DNA from: JACKII01 sp965202745
GTDB lineage: Bacteria > Pseudomonadota > Alphaproteobacteria > Bin95
Length of the DNA: 64,000 nucleotides
NCBI GenBank assembly: GCA_965202745.1
Contig: CBDBCB010000012.1
Span: 94,419 to 158,418, forward strand
Direction of reading: 5' to 3'
Position numbers and translations under genes: made by a program. Shown here piece after piece: positions 18,593 to 27,909 of this stretch. Numbering within the stretch: the first letter of the stretch is position 1; every line of letters begins with the position of its first letter. Below the pieces are notes generated by a model that worked only from the letters and a program-made list of their open reading frames with translations, had not been told where the DNA came from and did no database searches.

Positions 18593-19742
18593 AAAGTGCG
18601 TCGAGAGCCTGCACAAGGTCCGCCAGGATATCCTCCGGGTTCTCCACGCCAACCGAAAGGCGCAACAGGCCTTTCGGCACGTCGGAATGGATGCCCTCGA
18701 CGGTTGCGCGGTGCTCGACCAGGGTCTCAACACCCCCCAGAGACGTCGCCGGTATTGCAAGCTTCAAGCGGCTTACTACCGCCAATGCTGCCTCTGCTCC
18801 TCCGACAACATCAAACGACAGCATCCCGCCAAAGCCGCCGCTCATCTGCCTGGCGCTCACCGCATGCCCTGGATCATCAGGCAGCCCCGGATAGCGCACT
18901 ACCTCCACCTTCGGGTGCCCGCGCAACGCCTCCGCGATCTGCATCGCGGCTGCCGAGGCCTGGCGAACCCGCAGGTGCACGGTGCGCATACCGCGGATCA
19001 GCAGCCAGGCTTCGAATGCGCCCAGGATCGGCCCTGCTGAATGGCGCTCCACAATCAACTGCTGCCAGAGGGCGGTCTCCGGCTCGCGGGTCGCAACCGC
19101 CCCGGCCAACACATCCGAATGGCCATTCAGGTACTTGGTTGCGCTCTCGAACACCAAGTCAGCGCCCAGTTCCAGCGGCCGGCACAACACTGGACTGGCG
19201 GTTGTATTGTCCACCGCCAGCACCGCGCCCACGCTATGCGCCAATTCCGCCGCCGCAGCGATATCCGTCACGGTCCACAGCGGGTTGGCCGGCGTCTCGA
19301 TCCACACCAGCGCCGTCGCCCCTGGCCGCAGGGCCGAGCGCAAAGTGACCAGATCGCCAGCCTCAAAGAAGGTGACATCAATCCCCAGCCGCCGGGCATT
19401 CTCACGCAGCCACTTCAGCGTGCCGAAATAGCCTTCTCCCTGCACCGCCACGTGGCTCCCTTCCGGCAGGGAGCGGAACAGGCTGGCGATTGCCGCCAGG
19501 CCGCTGGCGAATAACAGGCATTCCTTACCACCTTCCAGCCTGGAGATGACATCTTCCGCCAGCTTCACCGTCGAATTGTCGGCCCGGCCATAGACCATGC
19601 CCGCCGTCGGCTGGTAATCCTGCGTCCGGCGGGCAAAGGTTGTTGCAGGCTGCCAGGACACAATCACGCCGCCCGTTTCCGTATCCAGCCGGTGCAACGC
19701 CTGCGCCGCCACGGTTTCCAGCTTCCAATCGTCCAAAGACAT
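18591..19742 (-). CDS. Cys/Met-metabolism PLP-dependent enzyme (cystathionine gamma-synthase/lyase type)
   Basis: A 383-residue trans-sulfuration-type enzyme. Start at 19742 (MSLDDWKLET) with GGAGA upstream; the longer in-frame extension lacks homology. Seen: YGRADNSTVKLAEDVISRLEGG, the substrate-site GYFGTLKWLRENARRLG, WIETPANPLWTVTDIAA, VDNTTASPVLCRPLELGADLVFESATKYLNGHSD (PLP Lys near residue 200), and SLGGVETLVEHRA. Known: the family covers cystathionine synthases and lyases and homocysteine synthases; substrates are not separable by eye. It is transcribed divergently from the aminotransferase at 19836, with 93 bases between. Its stop overlaps the palindromic element. Confidence 0.88.
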   Translation of the reverse strand: MSLDDWKLETVAAQALHRLDTETGGVIVSWQPATTFARRTQDYQPTAGMVYGRADNSTVKLAEDVISRLEGGKECLLFASGLAAIASLFRSLPEGSHVAVQGEGYFGTLKWLRENARRLGIDVTFFEAGDLVTLRSALRPGATALVWIETPANPLWTVTDIAAAAELAHSVGAVLAVDNTTASPVLCRPLELGADLVFESATKYLNGHSDVLAGAVATREPETALWQQLIVERHSAGPILGAFEAWLLIRGMRTVHLRVRQASAAAMQIAEALRGHPKVEVVRYPGLPDDPGHAVSARQMSGGFGGMLSFDVVGGAEAALAVVSRLKLAIPATSLGGVETLVEHRATVEGIHSDVPKGLLRLSVGVENPEDILADLVQALDAL

Positions 19743-19835
19743 CGCGATTTCTCCACATAGCGGCAGCGCTTCTTGACATGCCAGAAAGCCCGTGTTGCTT
19801 GACCCCGCAAGTTGTTCTCTGACAGGTGCCTCACC

Positions 19836-21014
19836 ATGCCCCACCGCTCCGGCCGCCATTTCCTCCAGATCCCCGGCCCGTCCAACACGCCCGACCGCAT
19901 CCTGCATGCGCTGGCCAAGCCAACCATCGACCATCGTGGTCCCGATTTCGGCGAATTGGGCAAGGAAGTGCTGGGCGGTATCAAGCGGATCTTTCAGACC
20001 GAACACCCGGTGGTTATCTATCCCGCCAGCGGCACTGGTGCGTGGGAGGCAGCGCTCGTCAACACGCTCTCCCCCGGCGACAAGGTGCTGATGGTAGAGA
20101 CGGGCCAGTTCGCCACCCTGTGGCGCGAGATGGCGCTGAAACTAGGCCTGAAGCCAGAGTTTATTGAGGGCGATTGGCGGCAGGCTGTCATCCCAGAACA
20201 GGTCGAAGCCAAACTGCGCGCTGACACCAACCGCGAGTACAAAGCCGTCTGCGTCGTCCACAACGAGACTTCGACCGGCGCCACCAGCCGCATTCAGGAA
20301 GTGCGCCAGGCCATCGACGCCGCGGGCCACCCGGCCCTGTTCATGGTGGACAGCATCAGCGGCCTCGCCTCCATGGATTTCCGGCACGACGAATGGGGCG
20401 TCGACCTGACCGTCAGCGGCTCGCAGAAGGGCCTGATGCTGCCGCCCGGCATCAGCTTCAACGCCCTCAGCCCCCGCGCGCTGGAGGCAAAAAAAACCGC
20501 AGGCTATCCGGTTTCCTATTGGGATTGGGACGCCATGGTCGGCATCAACCCCACCGGCTATTTCCCTTACACGCCCAACACCAACCTGCTCTATGGCCTG
20601 AAAGAAGCTGTGGACATGCTGGAGGAAGAGGGCCTGGCCAACGTCTTCGCCCGCCATGCGCGCTTGGGCGAAGCAGCACGGCGCTGTGTGCAGGCGTGGG
20701 ACCTGGATATCCAGTGCCAAGAGGAACGCGACTATTCCAACGTCCTGACCGCCGTCCGCCTGCCCGATGGCCATGACGCCGATGCCTTGCGCGCGACCAT
20801 CCTGGACCGGTTCGACATGTCGCTCGGCAATGGCCTGGGCAAGGTAAAGGGCCGCGTCTTCCGCATCGGCCACCTTGGCGACTTCAACGAGAGCATGCTG
20901 ATGGGCACGCTCTCCAACGTGGAGATGGGCCTGGGCCTCGCCGGTGTGCCCCACGACAAGGGCGGCGTTGATGCCGCCATGGCATTCCTGACCGGGAATG
21001 CTGGGCCGGCCTGA
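19836..21014 (+). CDS. Serine--glyoxylate-type aminotransferase (class V)
   Basis: A 392-residue class V aminotransferase. Start at 19836 (MPHRSGRHFLQIPGPSNTP); an upstream in-frame ATG adds eight non-conserved residues. Seen: PGPSNTPDRILHAL, PASGTGAWEAALVNTLSPGDKVLM, VVHNETSTGATS, FMVDSISGLASMDFRHDEWGVDLTVSGSQKGLMLPPG (PLP Lys near residue 198), and RIGHLGDFNESMLMGTL. Known: close relatives are serine-glyoxylate, serine-pyruvate or alanine-glyoxylate aminotransferases, used in photorespiratory glyoxylate salvage or the serine cycle. No other serine-cycle genes are in the window. Confidence 0.9.
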   Translation: MPHRSGRHFLQIPGPSNTPDRILHALAKPTIDHRGPDFGELGKEVLGGIKRIFQTEHPVVIYPASGTGAWEAALVNTLSPGDKVLMVETGQFATLWREMALKLGLKPEFIEGDWRQAVIPEQVEAKLRADTNREYKAVCVVHNETSTGATSRIQEVRQAIDAAGHPALFMVDSISGLASMDFRHDEWGVDLTVSGSQKGLMLPPGISFNALSPRALEAKKTAGYPVSYWDWDAMVGINPTGYFPYTPNTNLLYGLKEAVDMLEEEGLANVFARHARLGEAARRCVQAWDLDIQCQEERDYSNVLTAVRLPDGHDADALRATILDRFDMSLGNGLGKVKGRVFRIGHLGDFNESMLMGTLSNVEMGLGLAGVPHDKGGVDAAMAFLTGNAGPA

Positions 21015-21033
21015 GTAGCATCACCTTTATTTT

Positions 21034-21095
21034 ACCCTGAGCCTGTCGAATGGTGTCTTTTTTTGTACACGCTCACCCTTTGGCAGGTTCAGGGT
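21034..21095. repeat. Repeat-core hairpin after the aminotransferase gene
   Basis: ACCCTGAGCCTGTCGAATGG faces CAGGTTCAGGGT across a loop containing T7. This is a short version of the core found inside the palindromic elements at 18425 and 22760 and in the terminator near 14394-14520. The T-run suggests it can also terminate transcription from the left. Confidence 0.6.
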
Positions 21096-21123
21096 GAGGG
21101 CTATTTGAGGTTTTGGGCACCGA

Positions 21124-22761
21124 ATGAGCGACACCTTCGACTACGTCATCGTCGGCGCGGGCTCTGCTGGCTGTGTGTTGGCCAACAGGCTTTCGGCGGA
21201 TGGCAAGCACTCGGTCTGCATTCTGGAAGCCGGCGGCAAGGATACCCATCCGTTCCTGCATATCCCCGCTGGCTTCATGAAGACGCTCACCAATGCTTCG
21301 GTGAACTGGCTCTATTCGGCAGAGCCGAGTGAGTGGACCGGCGGACGCCGCATCGCGGCCCCACGCGGCAAGACCCTCGGCGGCTCTTCCTCGATCAACG
21401 GGCACATCTACAATCGCGGTCAACGGGCGGACTATGACGGTTGGGCCCAGCGTGGGAACCGCGGCTGGGGCTATGCCGACATCCTGCCCTATTTCAAACG
21501 CACGGAGCGCAAACAGGGCGAAGGCGACGACACCTTCCGCGGTCGCGATGGCGGCCTGACGGTCACCGACAACCAGTGGAAGCACCCGCTCTGCGAAGCC
21601 TTCATGGACGGCGCGGTCGGCCTCGGCATTCCCCGCAACCCGGACTACAACGGCAAGACGCAGGACGGCGTCGGCTACTTCCAGCGCGCCATCCACAATG
21701 GCCGCCGCATGTCGTCAGCCCGCGCCTTTCTGCATCCGGCCATGAGCCGCCAGAATCTGGAAGTCATCACCAAAGCCCACGCGACGCAAATCCTGTTCGA
21801 TGGCAAACGCGCATCCGGTGTTGAGTATGACCAGAGAGGCCCGCGCAAAACCGTGTCGGCCAGGCGCGAGGTCATCCTGTCCGGTGGCGTTATTGCCTCC
21901 CCGCAATTGCTGCAAATCAGCGGTATTGGCGATCCGGCACACCTATCGCAGATCGGCGTGGATGTCCGCCACGCCCTGCCCGGCGTCGGCCAGAACCTGC
22001 GCGACCATTACGCCGTGCGCATGGTGGCCCGTGTCAAAGACACCTGGACCATTAACCAGCGCGCCAAGGGCCTGCCGCTGGTCGGCGAAATCGCCAAGTA
22101 TTTCACTGGACAGTCCAGCATCCTCGGCCTGTGCCCGTCCCTGGTTCATTGTTTTTGGAAGAGCCACCCGGCGGTGCACGGCAACGACCTGCAAATGACC
22201 TTCACCCCCGCCAGCTACAAGGAAGGCGTGCAGAGCCAGTTGGACGACTTCCCCGGCGTCACCTGCGCACCCTGGCAGCAACGGCCGGAAAGCAGCGGCC
22301 ACCTGCTCGCGCGCTCTGGCAATCCGTTCGACGCGCCAGAAATCCAGCCCAACTACCTGGCCGACGAGATGGACCGCCAAGTACTGCTTGGCGGTATGCG
22401 GCTCGCCCGCCGTCTGCTGCAAACGCCGGAAATGATGCGGTATTTCGTGAACGAGGAATTCCCTGGTGTCGATGCCCAATCCGACGACGAACTGCTAGCC
22501 TTTGCCAAGGAACGCGGCACCACCACGTTCCACCTGATGGGCACCTGCCGCATGGCGCCGACGACAGACAAGACAGCCGTCGTCGACGACCAGTTGCGCG
22601 TCCACGGGCTTGAGGGGCTGCGCGTCGGCGATGCCTCCATCATGCCGATGATGCTGTCTGCCAACCTGAACGCCGCGACCCTGATGATCGGCGAGAAAGC
22701 CGCCGATCTGATCCTGGGCAATGCCGCGCCGGAAGCGGTGATTCTGGAGGAGGCGGCTTAG
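21124..22761 (+). CDS. GMC-family FAD oxidoreductase (choline dehydrogenase-like)
   Basis: A 545-residue GMC oxidoreductase. Seen: the FAD dinucleotide fold FDYVIVGAGSAGCVLANRLS (residues 4-23) with ILEAGGKD, GGSSSINGHIYNRGQ (GMC signature 1), ILSGGVIASPQLLQISGIGD (signature 2), and HLMGTCRMAP with the catalytic His, then LRVGDASIMPMMLSANLNAATLMIGEKAADLI. Known: the family oxidises alcohols (choline, aryl, aliphatic, PEG); no bet genes are beside it, so choline is not implied. Its TAG stop overlaps the start of the second palindromic element. Intact and full length. Confidence 0.92.
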   Translation: MSDTFDYVIVGAGSAGCVLANRLSADGKHSVCILEAGGKDTHPFLHIPAGFMKTLTNASVNWLYSAEPSEWTGGRRIAAPRGKTLGGSSSINGHIYNRGQRADYDGWAQRGNRGWGYADILPYFKRTERKQGEGDDTFRGRDGGLTVTDNQWKHPLCEAFMDGAVGLGIPRNPDYNGKTQDGVGYFQRAIHNGRRMSSARAFLHPAMSRQNLEVITKAHATQILFDGKRASGVEYDQRGPRKTVSARREVILSGGVIASPQLLQISGIGDPAHLSQIGVDVRHALPGVGQNLRDHYAVRMVARVKDTWTINQRAKGLPLVGEIAKYFTGQSSILGLCPSLVHCFWKSHPAVHGNDLQMTFTPASYKEGVQSQLDDFPGVTCAPWQQRPESSGHLLARSGNPFDAPEIQPNYLADEMDRQVLLGGMRLARRLLQTPEMMRYFVNEEFPGVDAQSDDELLAFAKERGTTTFHLMGTCRMAPTTDKTAVVDDQLRVHGLEGLRVGDASIMPMMLSANLNAATLMIGEKAADLILGNAAPEAVILEEAA

Positions 22762-22922
22762 CAGGTTGCTGAAGAAGGTCTTAGCGGGACTGAAACGTCA
22801 TCCTTCGACAAGCTCAGGATGAAGAGGTTTTCCTGAGGCTTGTTGAAATCCACCAAACATTCCCCCTTCATCCTGAGCCTGTCGAAGGGTGACGGTAGAG
22901 GTTTCGGCATTGTCAGCAGCCT
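22760..22922. repeat. Palindromic intergenic element, copy 2
   Basis: Homologous end to end with the element at 18425-18592: AGCAGGTTGCTGAAGAAGG at the left, CCTTCGACAAGCTCAGGATG facing TTCATCCTGAGCCTGTCGAA inside, and TCAGCAGCCT at the right. The left end overlaps the GMC oxidoreductase stop: TAG is formed by a T plus the first two bases of the element. Confidence 0.75.
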
Positions 22923-22955
22923 GAAAGAGCATCTTAATTCTCAGGCAGTTTCACC

Positions 22956-24136
22956 TGTAAAACTTCAGACTTGATCTGACGGACAACTCAGCTTGCGTTG
23001 CTGAGAATGGGTTGTGCATTGTCCGATTGGTCGAGCGACCGGATCGTCTTGTCTACAGCGATGTGTAACGTTTCGCGGAAGGGTTGCATCGGTGTTTTAC
23101 CATAGCAGTGCCGCCCGGAAGGAGGCCGCTGTTCGTTGTACTTGGCGAGCCACGCGTCCAGATCAACCTGTAGTTCCTCAACAGAACGATACAGCTTCTT
23201 GCGGAACGCGATGTCGTAGAACTCATCCTTGATGGTTCGGTGGAACCGCTCACAGATGCCATTCGTTTGCGGGGAATTGGCCTTGGTGCGGGTGTGGTCT
23301 ATGTCCTCGATCGCCCAATAGAGCTGGTAGGCGTGGTTCTCGACCTTGCCGCAATATTCCGTGCCTCGGTCCGTCAGCACGCGCAGCAGGCTGATCTTGT
23401 GTGCGGCAAAGATAAGGGATCACGCGGTCGTTGAGTAGATCAGCGGCGGTGATGGCGGTCTTTTCGGTATAGAGTTTGCAAACCGCCACGCGGGCATATG
23501 TGTCGACAAACGTCTGTTGATCTATCCGCCCCACACCCTTCATTGTGCCTCCATAATAGGTGTCCTGACTGCCCAGATAGCCAGGGTGGTGGCGCGCGAT
23601 TTCGCCGTGCGCCTCTTTCCTGGCCTCGGCTTTTTCCAGGGCGGCCATCTGGTCCTCGGTCAGCAGGATGCCGTCCAGCGCGGCGCGGGCTTCCAAGGCC
23701 TTGAGCCGCTTCTTCATGGTTTCCAGATCATTGCGCCGCCAGATCGACCGCACGCCTGACGACGACACCATGATCCCTTTCTTTTGCCGCTCCCACGACG
23801 CCCGTTTCTGCCCCAGAGCCGGGTTGTCTATGGCCAATTCAATCACCGCCTTTTCGACAGGCTCTGGCACACGGTTCTTCATCACAGGCTTGCGGCGGCT
23901 GAGATACATCAGGGCCTCTTCGCCGCCTTGGTCGTAAAGTTCTTTGAACCGATAAAAGCTGTCCCGCGAATATCCCATCACTTTGCAGGCCTGACTGACA
24001 CTGCCGAGCTGTTTGGCCAGCTCCAGCAGTCCCAGCTTTGGTTTGATGATCTTCTCTTGAATGCTTGTCATTGATCGACACCCCTTGATTAAGCTCCATA
24101 AGAGTAGAAATGTCAGATAAAGTCGTGTGTTTTACA
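22956..24136 (-). mobile_element. IS481-family insertion sequence, copy 1 (1,181 bp)
   Basis: Terminal inverted repeats begin TGTAAAAC and share GACTTGATCTGAC further in. It is flanked by the perfect 7-bp direct repeat TTTCACC (22949-22955 and 24137-24143), so this copy arrived by transposition and has not been rearranged since. It separates the GMC oxidoreductase region from the TPR protein gene. Confidence 0.85.
22994..24071 (-). pseudogene. IS481-family transposase in two frames
   Basis: The first frame (24071 to 23250, 273 residues) has the N-terminal helix-turn-helix (KLGLLELAKQLGSVSQACKVMGYSRDSFYRF) and the first catalytic region (DTYARVAVCKLYTEK). The second (to 22994) has LTDRGTEYCGKVENH, PQTNGICERFHRTIKDEFYD and the C-terminus. 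They join by a +1 shift at CTT TGC (TATCTTTGCC context), restoring VIPY-AAHKISLLRVLTDRG. The same shift is present in the other copies that cover this point. Either a programmed frameshift or an inherited mutation. Confidence 0.8.
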
Positions 24137-24168
24137 TTTCACCAGACCAAAACCGACCGGACTTCGCT

Positions 24169-24618
24169 CTACTTCTTTGCCTTCTCGTAATCGGTAATCG
24201 CCTCTTTCAACTCGTCATATTCCTTGCAGCCCTCCAGTCCGCAGATGCGCTCCAGCGCTATCAGCAGGTCGTCTGCCTTCGCCGACTGGTCGGTCTGCAG
24301 ATACAGCTCCCCCAGATACTCGTGTGCTTGCCGGTGCTCGGGATCGATGTTCAGTGCCCGGTAATAGGCTTTCTGCGACAGGTCGAACTGCTCGTTCTTG
24401 CGGTAGCCATAGCCCAGCAGGTTAAAGCCGTCCGCATCCTCCGGGTTGGCCTCCACGTACTTCCAAAGCTTCTGGATCGCTTCCTCGCGCTGCCCCGCTT
24501 CAATCATCTCGCGCACTTCAGACAGCTCAACATTCGCGGTGCCGGCAGGCACCATTGCCATGCCCGGTGCAGTCCAGGTTACCAAGCAGATCGCCAGCAC
24601 GCTCAGAATTCCACGCAT
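24169..24618 (-). CDS. Exported TPR-repeat protein
   Basis: A 149-residue protein with a signal peptide (MRGILSVLAICLVTWTAPGMAM, cleavage near residue 22) and about two to three tetratricopeptide repeats: EEAIQKLWKYVEANPEDADGFNLLGYGYRKN, then FDLSQKAYYRALNIDPEHRQAHEYLGELYLQ. Two cysteines (CGLEGC) lie near the C-terminus. TPRs mediate protein contacts; the periplasmic partner is unknown. It is convergent with the IS481 element and divergent from the SDR gene. Frame intact. Confidence 0.82.
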   Translation of the reverse strand: MRGILSVLAICLVTWTAPGMAMVPAGTANVELSEVREMIEAGQREEAIQKLWKYVEANPEDADGFNLLGYGYRKNEQFDLSQKAYYRALNIDPEHRQAHEYLGELYLQTDQSAKADDLLIALERICGLEGCKEYDELKEAITDYEKAKK

Positions 24619-24725
24619 CTCTCATCCTCTTGTCTCTATGGTGGGGCTTATGCCCCTTGCCAGCGCTTGGCGGCTCCAGGGATAGTGTGCCTTACACATG
24701 GCCACCAGTAACAGGAAGCGCAAGC

Positions 24726-25490
24726 ATGACTACCTCCATGACCGGAAAAACCGCCATTGTCACCGGTGCCGCCCGCGGCCTGGGCCGCGCCTATACCGAA
24801 GCCCTGGCGAAAGAAGGTGCCAACGTCGTCTGCGGTGACATCCGCGATTGCGACGAGGTCGTGGCCGCTATCAAAGCCGCAGGTGGCAAGGCATTGGGCG
24901 TGAAACTCGACGTGACCTACATGGCCTCTTGCCAGGCCATGGCCGACGCGGCGGTTGCTGCGTTCGGCGGCATCCACGTGCTGGTGAACAACGCAGCGCT
25001 CTACGCCGACATGAAGGGCGGGCGCTTTGAAACGCTGGAGCCCACTGAGTGGCAAAAGATGATGGACGTGAACATCACCGGCATGTGGCATTGCTGCAAA
25101 GCCGTGATCGAACCGATGCGCACCGCGGGCGGCGGCTCCATCATCAACATATCCTCCCTTGCCGCGGTCTACGGTTTCCCGTTCGGCGTGCACTACGCCA
25201 TGAGCAAGGGGGCTGTCATCGGCATGACCCGCGCCATGGCCCGTGAGGTCGGCCGCGACTGGATCCGCGTCAACGCGGTCACCCCCAGCGCCGTCATGAC
25301 AGAGGGCACCAGGGAATTTTTCGGCGAGCGCCTGGACAAGGCCGCAGACGTGATTGCCAAAGGCCAGGCCCTGCAGCGCAGCCTGGAAGCCGAAGACCTG
25401 GTCGGCACCATCGTCTATTTGGCGAGCGACGCCAGCAAGTTCGTCACCGGCCAGACCATCATGGTCGATGGCGGGACCGTGTTCCTCTAA
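24726..25490 (+). CDS. SDR-family oxidoreductase
   Basis: A 254-residue classical short-chain dehydrogenase/reductase. Seen: cofactor motif TGAARGLGRA near residue 13, GDIRDCDE after beta-2 (Asp suggesting NAD preference), NNAALY, the catalytic triad Ser (INISSLAAVYG) and YAMSKG (Tyr/Lys), then VNAVTPSAVMTE and the C-terminal FVTGQTIMVDGG typical of FabG-like members. Start ATG 24726; a second ATG four codons later (MTGKTA) is equally possible. The substrate is unknown. Confidence 0.92.
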   Translation: MTTSMTGKTAIVTGAARGLGRAYTEALAKEGANVVCGDIRDCDEVVAAIKAAGGKALGVKLDVTYMASCQAMADAAVAAFGGIHVLVNNAALYADMKGGRFETLEPTEWQKMMDVNITGMWHCCKAVIEPMRTAGGGSIINISSLAAVYGFPFGVHYAMSKGAVIGMTRAMAREVGRDWIRVNAVTPSAVMTEGTREFFGERLDKAADVIAKGQALQRSLEAEDLVGTIVYLASDASKFVTGQTIMVDGGTVFL

Positions 25491-25504
25491 GAGCGCTGGC
25501 TGGC

Positions 25505-26810
25505 ATGGCCCGCAAACAACTCGACCCTGCACCCCGCCAGTATGCGGCGACGATTAGGCTAAACCGGCGCGCTGCTAATGGCCCGGCTGTAGCGGGGAAC
25601 AGCCAATCGCCGGAGAGCATCGAACATTGGCTGTTGCACGATGCCCTCACCGCCCGGGATCTCTGACCCTGACCGAAGAATTCTGCTGGCGTCTGAGTGC
25701 CGCCAGCTTACCGGTTGCCCAACTGCCGCTCAACGTTGGCACCCTGCACCCGCAATTGATCGGCTTCTCCTGGATATGGGAGGCAGACGACGGCATTTGC
25801 GATGAAATCCGGGTCGAAACCGGTTCTCTAAGTCACCCTTCCTACACAAACAACCCGCTTTACCGCACCATAGAGTTTGGCGAGACCATCCACGGCGACC
25901 CGCGCAATCCTGGCCTTGCTGCGCGTTACCCGATCATGGCGGACCTCGCTGCCCGCGGGTTTGCCGATTATCTGGTGACGCCCCTCACGCCTTCTGGCGG
26001 TGCGCAGCAGCGCCGTATGGTGGTCAGCATCGCTTCCATGCAAGCCCGCGGCCTATCAGGGGCAAATGGGGAGGTGCTGAGCCGTCTGCTGCGTCTGCTC
26101 TCTATGCACGTTGCCCGCCTGACCGCCGTTCTGGTCTCCCAGAACATCGCCGCCGCCTATTTGGGCGAAGCCGCGGGCCGGCAGGTGCTGGACGGCTCTA
26201 TCCAGCGGGGCGCAGGCGCGCCTATCGAAGCCGTAATCCTGGTTTCGGACCTGCGCGGCTCAACCGAGCTTTCCGGACGGCTGCCACCGGAAGCCGTGCT
26301 GGCCCTGCTTAACGCCTATTTCGAGTGCCTGACAGAAGCCATCGAAGCCGAGGGCGGCGAAGTGCTGAAGTTCATTGGCGACGGCATGCTGGCGGTCTTT
26401 CCGATCGATCCAGAACACAGCCCGCGCCAGGCTACTGAATCCGCCTATGCCGCGGCTATCGAGGCCCTAAGACGGGTCGCTCAGATCAGCGCCGATCCAC
26501 TTGGGCTGCTGAAAGATACCGGCGGCTGGCAGCCACTCCGCACTGGACTGGCTCTGCACGCGGGTTCGGTGTTCTTCGGAAATATCGGTTCTACCAACCG
26601 CCTGGATTTCACTGTAATCGGCCCGGCGGTGAACACCGCAGCGCGGGTGGAGTCCATGACCAAAGAACTGCAACGGCCCCTGCTAGTAACCGGGCCGGTG
26701 GCCGCCCAGCTAACGACAGATCTTGCCCCCTCGGCTCTTTCCACTTGCGGGGGATTGCTGAACCCGTGCAACTCTTTGCACCACGCATCACCGACGCAGA
26801 AAAGCACTAG
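25505..26810 (+). pseudogene. Class III adenylate/guanylate cyclase, two frameshifts
   Basis: From ATG 25505 the N-terminus runs MARKQLDP...IEHWLLHDALTARDL, shifts frame near 25660 into LTEEFCWRLSAASL, and continues through a sensor-like region to the cyclase domain: VILVSDLRGSTELSGRLPPEAVLALLNAYF (metal Asp), GGEVLKFIGDGMLAVFP (second metal Asp), NRLDFTVIGPAVNTAARVE. A second shift at a C5 run near 26733 restores LGSFHLRGIAEPVQLFAPRITDAEKH and a TAG at 26808. The cyclase therefore ends before the LLM gene; the apparent cyclase-oxidoreductase fusion frame is an artefact of this indel. Role: cAMP/cGMP synthesis from ATP/GTP. Confidence 0.8.
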
Positions 26811-26814
26811 AGGC

Positions 26815-27876
26815 ATGAAAGTCGAAACCTACCTCCCCCTCGGCAAGACCGATCCGGGCATCCGTGCGCCGGAGAAGGCCATCGATCTCTCAACCCTGCT
26901 GACCGATGCCAAGCAGGTCGAGGATCTCGGCTACGACACGCTGGTGGTGGAGGAAACCAAGGACGATCCCTACCAGTTCATGGCCATCGCCGCGGCCGGC
27001 ACGTCCAAGCTGAAGCTTGCCACCTCTGTCGCCATGGCCTTCCCGCGCGCGCCCGCCATCACCGCGATGAGCGCCTGGTCGATCCAGCGGCTTTCCAAAG
27101 GCCGGTTCACGCTCGGTCTTGGCAGCCAGGTCCGGGGCCACATCATGCGCCGCTTCGGCATGGAGTATCATCCGCCCGGCCCCTGGATGCGGGACTATAT
27201 CGGCGCGGTCCGGGCGGTCTGGCACACCTGGCAGACCTGCGAGAAGCTGAACTATGAGAGCGAGCGCTACAATCTCTCCCTGATGGTGCCGCTATTTGAT
27301 CCGGGCCCCATCGACTATGCGCCGCCGCCGATCCATATCGCCGTGGTGAACGAGGTCATGTGCCGGATTTCGGGCGAGTGTGCGGAGGGCATGCGCCCGC
27401 ACCCTGTCTGCACGCCGCGCTACATCAGGGAAGTGATGCTGCCCGCCGCCGAACGCGGCGCGGCCAAGACCGGCCGTTCCATGGACGGCTTCCAGGTCGC
27501 CATGAAGCCGCTGGTCGCCGCCGCCTGCACGGAGGAGGCTCTGGCCGCCAAGATCGACGAGACCCGTGCCCGCATCGCCTTCTATTGTTCCACGCCCAGC
27601 TACCGCCGCCCCTTTGAACTGCACGGCTATAGCGATCTGGCGGCAGAGATGGCGCAGCTGTCCAAAGCCCAGCGCTGGGATGAGATGCAGGCGCTGGTGC
27701 CCGACGACCTCTACCACGACTTCGTCACCGTCGGGACTTACGACGACATTGCCGCGAAGCTGCACGCGCGCTACGACGACTGTGTGTCGAGCATCGAGTT
27801 CGCCATGCCGGTCGATAACGAAGCCGACGCAGGCGCACTCCGCGAGGTCATCCAGGACCTGCAGCGGGCAGGCTGA
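26815..27876 (+). CDS. LLM-class flavin-dependent oxidoreductase
   Basis: A 353-residue luciferase-like (bacterial LLM) TIM barrel. ATG at 26815, four bases after the cyclase TAG. Seen: LTDAKQVEDLGYDTLVVEETKDDPYQFMAIAAAGTSKLKLATSVAMAFPRAPAITAMSAWSIQRLSKGRFTLGLGSQVRGH, the usual LLM N-terminal half, then HIAVVNEVMCRISGECAEGMRPHPV and a C-terminal helical region. Known: relatives use FMN or F420; the cofactor cannot be decided here. Although an open frame continues from upstream, family homology starts at MKVETYLPLGK. Confidence 0.85.
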   Translation: MKVETYLPLGKTDPGIRAPEKAIDLSTLLTDAKQVEDLGYDTLVVEETKDDPYQFMAIAAAGTSKLKLATSVAMAFPRAPAITAMSAWSIQRLSKGRFTLGLGSQVRGHIMRRFGMEYHPPGPWMRDYIGAVRAVWHTWQTCEKLNYESERYNLSLMVPLFDPGPIDYAPPPIHIAVVNEVMCRISGECAEGMRPHPVCTPRYIREVMLPAAERGAAKTGRSMDGFQVAMKPLVAAACTEEALAAKIDETRARIAFYCSTPSYRRPFELHGYSDLAAEMAQLSKAQRWDEMQALVPDDLYHDFVTVGTYDDIAAKLHARYDDCVSSIEFAMPVDNEADAGALREVIQDLQRAG

Positions 27877-27909
27877 GAGGAAGGCAAAAAAGCAATACAG
27901 ACGATCTTC

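Noticed and set aside
25627..27876. 749-residue cyclase-LLM fusion protein
   Set aside because: A one-base indel in a C5 run joins two normal neighbouring genes; see the corresponding finding.
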